From contig NC_135556.1 of the NCBI RefSeq assembly GCF_964340395.1, positions 24,401,223 through 24,415,222 on the forward strand: a stretch of 14,000 nt of DNA, given 5' to 3'. The position numbers were made by a program, and so were the translations under genes. Each line of letters begins with the position of its first letter. Position 1 is the stretch's first letter. Positions 1 to 8,726 of this stretch are shown here, in pieces. The notes beneath the pieces were generated by a model. That model was not told where the DNA came from and searched no databases. It saw only the letters and a program-made list of their open reading frames with translations. Source of the DNA: Glandiceps talaboti (lineage: Eukaryota > Hemichordata > Enteropneusta > Spengelidae).

Positions 1-500
1 CCCCTGTATCCATGGATGATTGAAATTGCTATCAGGCTAAATTTAGATTTTCATTTGAGACAGCTTATGATGTCAAATCAAACATATAAGTGGTTGAATT
101 TGTTTACTGCTGAAACAAAATGGAAGATGACAATCTCATTTTAACTTAATTAATGGTTATTCCATTCAAAAAACATCTACCATTCATGGATAATGCTAAA
201 ATATGATGTACAATATATAATACTGGCTATATCGCTTTATGGATAAAGCTAAACTATATATGTTGTACAAATAGATAATATTGGATATATTGCTTCATGA
301 AGTGAACAAGTCTTAGGCAGAATTAAAAACATCTTGTAGTGAATTTTAGAAACACAAAGTGATTGCTGTATACTATTATATTTCTTTATCTTTTTAAAAT
401 TGGAACTATTTTACTGAATTCAGCTGAATCAGTCTGGTATAAAGCTGGGATAAATTGATTTACTAGTGTGATCAATAGCCTTTTATTTCAAAGATGTCAT
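1..500. other. AT-rich non-coding spacer
   Basis: No supported gene. The sequence is AT-rich with stops in every frame. The only pattern is a loose pair of similar passages, 'tggataatgctaaa' near 187 and 'tggataaagctaaa' near 240, each followed by an AT-rich stretch with 'tgtacaa'. This may be an old diverged duplication of about 50-55 bp. Nothing else is seen. Confidence 0.6.
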
Positions 501-612
501 AAATATGCAAATTACACAATAAATATGCAAATCATATTAAAATATGCAAATCACACCATCAATATGCAAATCATATCATAAATATGCTAATCACATCATA
601 AGTATGCTAATG
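501..612 (+). repeat. 20-bp tandem array of POU octamer-like motifs, six copies
   Basis: Six tandem units begin at about 501, 521, 540, 560, 580 and 600, with a period of 19-20 bp. Each has an octamer core. Four are the exact POU/Oct octamer ATGCAAAT (505-512, 525-532, 544-551, 564-571) and two are ATGCTAAT (584-591, 604-611). The linker varies around 'cacatcata'. The core is better conserved than the linker: its only change across six units is one A-to-T. The spacing is close to two helical turns, so bound proteins would face roughly the same side of the DNA. That ATGCAAAT is the site for POU-domain factors is established. That this array works as an enhancer is inference. The alternative is an ordinary minisatellite whose unit happens to contain the motif. 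Confidence 0.85.
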
Positions 613-2104
613 TTTATATTCGGAGCACTTTACACTATTTCAACTCTGATTGCATTGCAGCAAGCCAATGGAGGTTATCATTAAAAAAAACCCCAATAAT
701 GTCGGATTTTAGTATTTTTTATAGCTGGACACCTGGTTAATTTTAGATGTACATTTTGTAGTCAAAGGTGAAAGAAAAATATGTTGATGACCAAACCTTG
801 GTGGATATCATGACCACAGCAGGTGAAACTTTGCCCTAAATGGCTGTATCGTGTATATATGCATGTACAATTATTCTAAATTTAGTAACAAACTACACAA
901 ACTGCATTAAGTACCATTAGCAGTTTATGTATGAAAGATTTTGAACAATCATATTTACAACGTCTGTGGCATTTTGTTCTAGGTGTCTCTACATCCTACT
1001 TATTTTGTCTGCAATTCTAACTTAGCATGTATAAAATGTTAGAAGCGATGGATTACGTCAACTAAACTGTCTTTGAATACATTCATGTTATTATTTTTAG
1101 ACTAGTCTTTGTGCATTTCACAAAACACCTGATCTATCTGTCTGTGGATAATACATACAATTCGACACTAATCTAACAAAGTGTCTACTAGACTGTGTAG
1201 GTTCATGATGGCAGAATTAATGTCTGTGATTAATGTGACCAAGTGTGTAATTCTTTTTGATTTTCTCCGTTCTCTGGATCTCCATTTTTTTCATGTTTCT
1301 CTAGGAGTCGCTATCTTGAACATTGTAAAAGGGAAAAAAAATAATTATACCTGGCTGAGCCTGCACCAATCCTAGTATATTATATTTTATCATTGATAAA
1401 AATTCCATTTGTGACAGGAATTTGTTAGTCAATTCATGGAAATCTCTTAAAAACACTCTGATTTTGGAATATGTACTAAAACATTGTTATGGTATCATTT
1501 TGTTAGTTGAAAGTACACACTAGATGGGTGTAACAGTGATTTATTTATATAAAAATCAGAAGCAAATATGGTTACTGGGAAATAGATGTGGAAAACAGAA
1601 TGCCTTTACAGTGTCATTGTTAACACCACTCCCTTAATGTGATTTGGGTCTAGCAAAGCAGATATATTAGTTCCTTTTAATAAGTTAAACTTGTACTGGC
1701 TGCAACATACACATTTCTATTTTATTAGCAAATACAAGTGAATCTATAGCAAAAAGAAAATTTCATGGTGTTGAATAAATAATAGTTTTCATGTAAAAAA
1801 AAAAAACGTCAAACAACATGATAAACATGACTGGTTTACACTGACATTCTGGTAATATAATGGAAAGTCACTTCAAAGTATGTGCCAAAAATAAATCATC
1901 ATTTAATTCAGTTTAATATTAAACATATTTCTTCAAAAAATTATTCAAACATTAATATTGCACTCTTGGCTGACTATATATACTGCTTATCAGGTTTGCA
2001 ATGACTGTATGCTGCAATACTAGCAGTCTCAATACATTAGGAGTGTAAAAGTTGAAACTGGAAAATATTAACAGTTGTGAAACAGAAACAGGTGATAGTG
2101 TTAT
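613..2104. other. AT-rich non-coding spacer
   Basis: No supported gene. Short frames exist, but the longest on the plus strand (1181-1375) starts with GTG and has no recognisable domain. A small hairpin with 7-bp arms, TTTTATC and GATAAAA around a 3-nt loop, lies at 1385-1401. The poly(A) feature at 1774-1806 is listed separately. Confidence 0.6.
1774..1806 (+). other. AATAAA followed by a 12-A tract; possible retroposed 3' end
   Basis: A canonical polyadenylation hexamer AATAAA (1774-1779) is followed 15 nt later by an uninterrupted run of twelve A (1795-1806). This order and spacing is what the 3' end of a polyadenylated RNA leaves when reverse-transcribed and inserted, as in LINEs, SINEs and processed pseudogenes. 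I could not find a target-site duplication or a coding body upstream. In AT-rich DNA both elements can also arise by chance. Confidence 0.3.
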
Positions 2105-2118
2105 AAGCTGTACAGCTT
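2105..2118. repeat. 14-bp perfect palindrome
   Basis: AAGCTGTACAGCTT reads the same on both strands. It lies 8 bp before the tandem duplication at 2127. It could be a dimeric factor site or chance. Confidence 0.6.
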
Positions 2119-2126
2119 GTGAAAGA

Positions 2127-2206
2127 CTACAAGTGTACAGTCACACACACAGCTGACTTGGCTGGCTACAAGTGTCCAGTCACACACACACAGCTGACTT
2201 GGCTGG
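2127..2206 (+). repeat. Two-copy tandem duplication with a short CA repeat
   Basis: Unit 1 (2127-2165, 39 bp) and unit 2 (2166-2206, 41 bp) are nearly identical. Both run from 'ctacaagtgt' through 'cagtcacacacac' to 'agctgacttggctgg'. They differ by one substitution (gtAcag versus gtCcag) and one extra CA step in unit 2. Such close similarity suggests a recent duplication followed by slippage in the CA run. Confidence 0.9.
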
Positions 2207-2931
2207 CTTCCATATACTTTGACTCTATATACTTGAGTAAACAAATACATCATTATAATATTGAATATTTTTTATGAATTATGATACTTCTAAAAAACAA
2301 ACATGTCATCTTATGATAAATATGAGCTGTATCATTTGTCAGATTGTGAACACTATTGAAATATACACTGTACACTTAGGCCTAAGAAAAAATATTTGTT
2401 TGGTTCCTCTTACCCAACCCCACCTAGTTTTTCACTGCCGACCATAAACATTTTCTACATATTCAAGAAAGATAAAACAAAATTCCAAAAATTGTGAAAT
2501 CTTGCCAGAAAAAGTGGATGTGGAAACTGACATCAACGTAAAAAAGACAATATAAAACTGTTCTTTCAATCTGTGATGGCTGTACATCTGATAGGAAGAA
2601 ACCGATAACACAGAGGCCATATGGAAAACAATGGAAAAACACAACTACCTGTACTAGACACTCACACATGAAAAAAAATTAAATAAAAAATCTACCTACC
2701 CCATCTATTCTAAAATTGAGTGTAATCGGAACCACACAATTTTTTATTAGGCCTTAGCTGTAGTGACTTGATAAAATTTTATATGCTGAGATAATTATAA
2801 TCTGGTTCTTACAATCCATATAACCTTTTAGTTTTTACTTTGTTACATTATGTATATCTGTAATGATAAAATGTCTGCAAAAATTGTTGCAAAGTCAAGA
2901 ATATATAGTGTGTTATCTAAACTATAAACTA

Positions 2932-2985
2932 GTTGTGGGTGGCATTCTGATAATCCTCACTACATATGGAGTGAACACCCACAAC
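2932..2985. repeat. Inverted repeat with 10-bp arms and a nested stem
   Basis: GTTGTGGGTG (2932-2941) is the exact reverse complement of CACCCACAAC (2976-2985). Inside the loop TCACT (2957-2961) pairs with AGTGA (2970-2974) around an 8-nt loop. The two stems are separated by 15 nt on the left and 1 nt on the right. This asymmetry makes a miRNA precursor unlikely. It may be a relic of a small transposon or a chance fold. Confidence 0.7.
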
Positions 2986-3599
2986 CATGTTAGCCATTAG
3001 AGTTGTATGTTATCATGTCTTGAAGTCTAAGAAGCATTAACTCTAGTACATAAAACTAGTTTTTCTATCATCTACATGTACTATACTCTGAGATATCACC
3101 ATCATATGTGACACAGACTCTACAAATATAAAAAAACATCTCCATGTACCTCACCTAGTTTTTAAAGAAATTCAATGGCACCACAAATAATGTTATTTGA
3201 ACTGTTAATTATTAATTGGTTCACTACATATATCAAAATTAATTTATCTAGTGTTACAAAAGAGGAGTCTTAAATATGCCATTTACTAATTATCATGTCA
3301 CAGGAAATGACTAGATCTAGACATAGTATTAAAGTATATAGACAGTTGATATGATATTATACTGCAGACAATAGTGGTCTGAAAACTAATTTGTCATTAC
3401 ATAAACCCAGAGCTACTTTCACGATGATTACATTTAATGAATATCTGTCACCTGGCTAGTCAGGATAGGTAACTTGTATCCAGACTGATATGCTCAAATG
3501 CAGAGGACCATGGTTATCGTAATACCTAATCTGGAGCTACCAATAAAATAAACCTCCCACAATGATCAGGGTAACTATGGATTGATTATTTGTGGTTAC

Positions 3600-3643
3600 A
3601 AACAATGTATCAACATTGTTTACAATACTAATTGATTAGTATT
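3600..3643. repeat. Two abutting perfect hairpins
   Basis: The first hairpin pairs AAACAATGT (3600-3608) with ACATTGTTT (3613-3621) around the 4-nt loop ATCA. The second pairs AATACTAAT (3624-3632) with ATTAGTATT (3635-3643) around TG. Only 2 nt separate them. Each stem is 9 bp without mismatch. Confidence 0.75.
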
Positions 3644-3765
3644 TATTATCACATTTCCCATGATGCAAAATTCAACATGGTGGGTTTGCAAGTTCCCTAT
3701 TACTGAATTTTGGTATATTCTCATCGATTTATGAAGGCAATTAGGGCTGAGAGCTAGGCTATCAA

Positions 3766-4530
3766 GAATGGACTATCTGTAACTTAGACCTAGGGATGGG
3801 CTATCTGTAACTTAGACCTAGAAATGGGCTATCTGTAACTTAGACCTAGAAATGGGCTATCTGTAACTTAGACCTAGAAATGGGCTATCTGTAACTTAGA
3901 CCTAGGAATGGTCTATCTGTAACTTAGACCTAGGAATGGTCTATCTGTAACTTAGACCTAGAAATGGGCTATCTGTAACTTAGATCTAGGAATGGGCTAT
4001 CTGTAACTTAGATCTAGGAATGGGCTATCTGTAACTTAGATCTAGGAATGGGCTATCTGTAACTTAGATCTAGGAATGGGCTATCTGTAACTTAGACCTA
4101 GAAATGGGCTATCTGTAAATTAGACCTAGAAATGGGCTATCTGTAACTTAGACCTAGGAATGGTCTATCTGTAACTTAGACCTAGGAATGGTCTATCTGT
4201 AACTTAGATCTAGGAATGGGCTATCTGTAACTTAGATCTAGGAATGGGCTATCTGTAACTTAGACCTAGAAATGGGCTATCTGTAAATTAGACCTAGAAA
4301 TGGGCTATCTGTAACTTAGACCTAGGAATGGTCTATCTGTAACTTAGACCTAGGAATGGTCTATCTGTAACTTAGACCTAGGAATGGGCTATCTGTAACT
4401 TAATAGACCTAGAAATGGGCTATCTGTAACTTAGACCTAGGAATGGTCTATCTGTAACTTAGACCTAGGAATGGGCTATCTGTAACTTAATAGACCCAGG
4501 AATGGACTATCTGTAACTAAGTTAGACCCA
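3766..4530 (+). repeat. 28-bp minisatellite, 27 units, with higher-order structure
   Basis: The anchor CTATCTGTAA recurs every 28 bp from 3773 through 4389 (23 units), then at 4420, 4448, 4476 and 4507, giving 27 units with the last one diverged. After the anchor comes 'cttaga', then a variable half. The main variants are A (cctagaaatggg), B (cctaggaatggt) and C (tctaggaatggg). A sub-variant A' has 'aaatt' in place of 'aactt'. Two units (4389 and 4476) carry a 3-bp ATA insertion, so the next anchor falls 31 bp later. In the last unit the sequence after the anchor has diverged and ends in 'gttagaccca'. Units 10-15 and 16-21 have the same order C-C-A-A'-B-B and are identical over 168 bp (4025-4192 and 4193-4360). 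The 28-bp period is not a multiple of three and the unit carries TAA and TAG, so it does not encode protein. The layered pattern fits unequal exchange or slippage. Confidence 0.97.
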
Positions 4531-4639
4531 TTCTCGCAAGCAAGAGCACATATTTCTGCTGTAGCAATGAAATATGTCTCTTGATGGTGCATCTTGTGTG
4601 ATTTTACTGCCGTAAAAGAGGTTGTTGTTTATGACAATG

Positions 4640-4651
4640 CTTAGACCTAGA
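4640..4651 (+). repeat. Isolated fragment matching the 28-bp minisatellite unit
   Basis: CTTAGACCTAGA matches 12 consecutive bases of minisatellite variant A but sits about 110 bp beyond the end of the array. It may be a detached, decayed unit, or the array may have arisen from a motif already present locally. A 12-base match could also be chance. Confidence 0.35.
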
Positions 4652-4990
4652 CAACTCATTGAACTGTGGTATCAATGCAGTCCCATTCTATGTGAGAGAT
4701 ATCATCTCTGAGTGGTGCCAGTCCACAATTTGATACATCCTGATTCAAAAAGTATCATTTGGTTATATAGATCTTTATTCATGTTCTGTCACTTGTAATT
4801 ACTTCATGTGTTGTATTACATCCCTGGCTACCAATTATTAAAATTATTCATAACTTACAACCTATTTTCAAAATTCAAAATAGAAATTATTGAAATATCT
4901 ATTCAGAAATGATATCAAATTTGCATGTGAACAAATATAGTTTTAGAGGAACAAAATCTCTAGAGTGGGAATATGCTAATGATGCTCTAC

Positions 4991-5047
4991 TTATGAATAT
5001 GAATATTCATGAGGTTTTCATGAATATTCATGACCCTGAATATTCAC
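4991..5047. repeat. Cluster of three TGAATATTCA palindromes
   Basis: The perfect palindrome TGAATATTCA occurs at 5000-5009, 5021-5030 and 5037-5046. The middle copy extends to a 16-bp perfect palindrome, TCATGAATATTCATGA (5018-5033). Starts are 21 and 16 bp apart. A related half, 'ttatgaatat', precedes the first copy. Clustered palindromes suggest dimeric factor sites or a degenerating short repeat. The function is unknown. Confidence 0.7.
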
Positions 5048-5710
5048 AAGAATGAGTCACTCCAGGTATTTTAGAGGAAAGAGTGTAATGATAGTTGGTG
5101 ATTGATTACTGTGTTTACTGAGGTCAATTGAACACAACGTGTTCCTGACAAATGATGGTGATTCTGACATAGATAGTTCTACTGGACTGATTAATCATGA
5201 GGTCGTGTTCAAGGCGTTGGCAGTGATCACTATGACGATCAGGTCACAGGTGGTACAAATATCGATGGAAATGATTGATTTGTACTTGCATACTTCAACC
5301 ATAAATCAGTACTACATATCATGTGACAGTAATACGGAGAATATATTTTTAAACTATTTTCACAAGAAATTGATAGAAATCTTGAAATTATGATTATTGC
5401 TATCATTTTTGTCTAAAATTAGGGGATGTTAAAATTTTTTTAGAAAAACAAGAATTTTTGCATAACTAATTCTGGTGGGTGATCTAGAATGATTATTTCT
5501 ATGATTTCTTTCTAATAAATGTTGCAATCAGTAAAAATTTATGAAAAAACCAAATTTCAGCAGATAATTTGTGTATTAAAGTGGTTGGTTTCATAATGTC
5601 TACATTATTTGAAATGTTAGACATGCAGTATATTGTGATATATAAAAAATACTAATGATTTCTGAACATGGTAAATTTTGATTTGCACATGTTATTATTT
5701 CAAAAAAATT

Positions 5711-5790
5711 TAAGATAAGATAAGATAAGATAAGATAAGATAAGATAAGATAATACTTTATTAAATCCCTAAAGGGTAATTATAACACCT
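5711..5790 (-). mobile_element. 3' tail of a non-LTR retroelement with (TTATC)n, minus strand
   Basis: Eight TAAGA units (5711-5750) run into 'taatactttattaaatccc'. This is followed by the short inverted repeat CCCT-AA-AGGG (about 5768-5777). On the minus strand it reads hairpin, then 'aataaagtatta', then (TTATC)n. That order matches the 3' ends of many LINE and SINE families in fish and aquatic invertebrates, where a terminal hairpin is followed by a microsatellite tail. The element body should lie at higher coordinates. No reverse transcriptase frame is visible there, so the copy is probably 5'-truncated or is a SINE. Family assignment is from memory of the motif, not from a search. Confidence 0.6.
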
Positions 5791-6278
5791 GCTGTAAGCA
5801 AACATACAATAACTGTGATAAAAACAAAGACACAATTTACAGACTAAAAATGAAAAAATAAATATCTCAATAAATATTTATTGGTGAAAATATCTTCAAG
5901 ATATCAGATATGATATTTCACTAAGTGTCTGTTATGTCTTATTCATGATCATAAGTTACCTTCACCTATGTAAAGAGTCTTCTTTCTCCCAAGTGGGTAT
6001 TTTTTGTACACAAGTAACTACTAGTTGGGAGAAAGAGGAATTAACTTCAAATGACAGTGATCTGAATTCTTTCAGGGACTACATTTATTAATAAGTTGTG
6101 AACTGTTATGATAAATATACTATTTACAGTTAATGAAATCAAATATATGCAGAGGTTATCCTGTCAGTGTGAAGACAGTGTGTAATCTATATCTCCTATG
6201 GTTTTTATAATGTCTTTTCATAACTACATTGTACCTTCATTCATCATATCATGGCAAGAATGAGAGACACTGGAAATA
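5791..6278. other. Possible retroelement body and AT-rich spacer
   Basis: No coding frame is supported. If the tail at 5711-5790 belongs to a truncated element, its remnant would extend into this stretch, but I cannot place its other end. The hairpin at 5976-6041 falls here. Confidence 0.4.
5976..6041. repeat. Strong 60-66 nt hairpin, miRNA-precursor-like
   Basis: 5978-5996 pairs with 6021-6039 in 18 of 19 positions (16 Watson-Crick, two G-T, one G-G mismatch) around a 24-nt loop. The core is CTTTCTCCCAA (5982-5992) against TTGGGAGAAAG (6025-6035). Two further outer pairs at 5975-5976 with 6041-6042 lie beyond one mismatch. Length, near-complete stem and loop size fall in the range of animal pre-miRNAs. 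No known miRNA seed was recognised. A small inverted-repeat transposon relic would look the same. Confidence 0.6.
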
Positions 6279-6475
6279 TGTACAATGTGAATCATGTGTC
6301 CAACTGTCATGCAAACATTGTAGTGTAAATTCTTGTATCCATGGCACTGTCTTGCAAACATTGCAGTGTAAATCCATCTAGCAAACTGTCATGCAAATGT
6401 TGTAGTGTAAATCCATGTACCCAACTGTCATGCAAATGTTGTAGTGTAAATCCATGTACCCAACTGTCATGTAAA
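6279..6475 (+). repeat. 39-bp tandem repeat, about five copies, octamer-containing
   Basis: The anchor ACTGTC occurs at 6303, 6346, 6385, 6424 and 6463, giving periods of 43, 39, 39 and 39 bp. Each unit has 'aactgtcatgcaaa', then 'tgtagtgtaaatcc', then 'atgtacc'. Copies 3 and 4 are nearly identical and carry the exact octamer ATGCAAAT (6391-6398 and 6430-6437). Copies 1 and 2 have 'tgcaaacattg' instead. The fifth copy stops after 'actgtcatgtaaat'. A diverged half-unit seems to precede the array at 6279-6300. Confidence 0.9.
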
Positions 6476-6790
6476 TTCCCTTTTGATATGAAAGACTGAA
6501 GACTGAATACTTAATCACAGTCGTTCCAATTTTTAGAAGGATTTGGTCATTTTAGTAATATTACTCATAATCCACTTTTAAATAATTGGAGACTTGACAG
6601 CAATAAATATAGTCATAAATATAATATATACATTACCATGAGACAGGTGTTAAAATTGGAAATTACGTGACTGTATATACACTATCAGTGATTTACTGAA
6701 TATTTCATTAAAATATTAGAATATAGCACTACAGTAACCTGACTTTAGAATGGGTTCATATACATACAATATATCTATAAATTAAGATCA

Positions 6791-6804
6791 GTTACCATGG
6801 AAAC
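6791..6804. promoter_or_regulatory. RFX-type X-box palindrome
   Basis: GTTACCATGGAAAC fits the RFX X-box consensus, two half sites of the form GTNRCC and RGNAAC meeting at CATG. Both half sites are close to consensus. RFX factors drive cilium genes and others in animals. The match is seen directly. Binding here is inference. Confidence 0.55.
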
Positions 6805-8528
6805 GATCCAAGTCATTAGGACTATTTGAAAGCAGAATACTAATTCTGACTGCAGCTAGCAAACAACAAAAAACCCAACCAGTCACTTTTAGTGTACATG
6901 TATAAGGGTTGTAAAGTGACAGTGGTGCTATTATGCTTCCTAAGCATACTATGTGGTCTACTCTCACATAACCTTGTAACATTGTTATTCACTGTATACA
7001 CAAAACAGCAGACTATACCATAACACAATTTCCAGATCAGAAGTAACCAGGTACTTTTAAAAATACCTCTAGTTAGATATAGATCTATAGTCATACAACT
7101 GCATAATGTGTCACTATACAATGACATATTACTGCCTCATGAAAATTTGATGGCAAGCACGTATGTGAGTTATTCATTACCATGCATACCAGTAGGGGCT
7201 AACTGGGGACAAGCTGCACATTACAGAATGGAGACTGTTCTAATTCACTATGACATCACTTCCAGTAAAGTGAACATATTTCACTTTCAAAAGAAAAACA
7301 ACAACTTTCAAATGAAGACAAAATTCATCCTGTATGCTGTGGAATATACCGTAAACCTACATATTTTCACTACTTCAAAATTTTGCAATTTTTACAGTCT
7401 TCAACAAGATCTCAAAGACTAATTTTCACTAAGTACCAGACTGGTACATTCTGTTCATGTACAGAAAGTGTTTTAGTTGCTACTCATTTTTGCCTTTCTG
7501 TTTTTCTGCGAAAATAAGTCTTTAGTTAAAAATGTCCAAGTTTACAATTATATTATTCTAAAGGATATTATATTTTCAATAGAGCTTTTTATATGTCTGC
7601 CAATCCCTGTCTGTTTGAGTTTTATTTCCAATGATTTAATAGATAGAAATCTTAGTACACACTTTTCTCACTGAGTTGTTATTTCAGTTGAAGACACCAA
7701 CAATACAGAATTGAAGACATTATTGACAGTAAAAATATAGTATTTCATAGATTACTAAAAGTATTAAAAAAAACAATCATACTGAAAAACAACAAATTTT
7801 GTAATTTTCAGCAAAATAGTTCAATAGAATAAGATGACACTGAAATATCATTCTAGGCAGACTTTACTTTCAAAATTCATTAAGTTCGCTAGAAGCACTT
7901 ATTCTATATGTTTTGTGATTTTAATTCTTCATCACCTTTGAATCTTACATATCCAGTTTCCTGGAATGTTTATATATGATGGTCACTGAATTACAGATGA
8001 AATAGTTTCCATCACTAAAGACACATTGCAGTCATACTTGTTAGTACTAAGACCTTTGATATTTCACCTAATCTTATCCCGTTATATTTATAAGATGAGA
8101 AAGATCCTAATTTATTAGAGACAGTCAGTATATACCAGTGTAGACAATGTGAGAAAACACACTAATTTGATTTCAAGTGAAGTATAGAATTAACATATCA
8201 TTGCTAGGTCAAGGCATTACTCATTCAAAGAGTCCTAGATAAATTAGCAATTCTAGACGACAAATTACAAATCCAATATGGCATGTCAGACTTGCTATGA
8301 ATACTGTGTACAAATTGTCACATGTTGTCTTCTTCCAAGTTGTGTGCATATCCACATTGTGAAATAACTCACCTTGCTGATTTGAAATTCCAACAGCAGT
8401 CCTTAATAGTGCAAGATACAATTTTTTTTTACCTGTGTAGCATCCGCCTGCTCACATATTTCCATGTCCACAATAAGCACACACAAATATGTCACAATTT
8501 ATGCAACTAAATATGAATTGGGAAACTC

Positions 8529-8542
8529 TATTTCATGAAATA
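8529..8542. repeat. 14-bp perfect palindrome
   Basis: TATTTCATGAAATA is identical on both strands. It is AT-rich, so chance is a fair explanation. Confidence 0.5.
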
Positions 8543-8658
8543 AATGAATGAAAATAACATGGTCTTACCAAGGTTAGTAATTTCCATCCATAAATTTCTC
8601 CCCACCTCTACAGACATGCTAACAGCTTTGCCGGCAAAAAATCCATTCCATTAGATAT

Positions 8659-8726
8659 ATGCTAATCAATGATGATGTCATCAGGGAGGATGCTGATTGG
8701 TTGTCTTTTCTGCATACATAATAAGG
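8659..8726 (+). promoter_or_regulatory. Promoter-like motif cluster (octamer, CRE-like, inverted CCAAT, AT-rich box)
   Basis: Within 68 bp lie ATGCTAAT (8659-8666, the variant octamer also found in the array at 501-612), a CRE/AP-1-like TGATGTCATCA (8673-8683), an inverted CCAAT box ATTGG (8696-8700) and an AT-rich 'catacataataagg' (about 8713-8725) that could serve as a weak TATA element. The order and spacing resemble a compact RNA polymerase II promoter facing right. However, no open reading frame or splice-supported exon follows, and each motif alone is common. It could instead be an enhancer or chance. Confidence 0.3.

Larger units (their letters stand above)
2207..3765. other. AT-rich non-coding spacer
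   Basis: No supported gene. Two overlapping minus-strand frames lie at 2432-2669. They are about 70 codons each, rich in F, S and V, and show no domain. Inverted repeats at 2932-2985 and 3600-3643 are listed separately. Confidence 0.6.
4531..5710. other. AT-rich non-coding spacer
   Basis: No supported gene. An 84-codon frame at 5139-5393 starts with GTG and shows no domain. An isolated minus-strand octamer, ATTTGCAT, lies at 4919-4926. A stray minisatellite piece (4640-4651) and the palindrome cluster (4991-5047) are listed separately. Confidence 0.6.

Noticed and set aside
1181-1375. 64-codon plus-strand reading frame
   Set aside because: It starts with GTG, is short, and has no domain.
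2432-2669. Two overlapping minus-strand frames of about 70 codons
   Set aside because: They overlap in different frames, are rich in F, S and V, and match no family I know.
2932-2985. miRNA precursor
   Set aside because: The two stems are separated by a 15-nt versus 1-nt asymmetric loop, unlike processed precursors.
3766-4530. CRISPR array
   Set aside because: Units abut directly with a 28-bp period and no unique spacers. Variation is shared among units, as in a minisatellite, and the context is animal-like.
5139-5393. 84-codon plus-strand reading frame
   Set aside because: It starts with GTG, has no recognisable domain and no splice or promoter context.
7108-7422. 104-codon plus-strand reading frame
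   Set aside because: It starts with GTG, and the first ATG (near 7150) leaves about 90 codons. No domain is recognisable. Given the AT-rich composition, one such frame in 14 kb on two strands is not surprising. It is the least unlikely coding candidate, so a transcript check would settle it.
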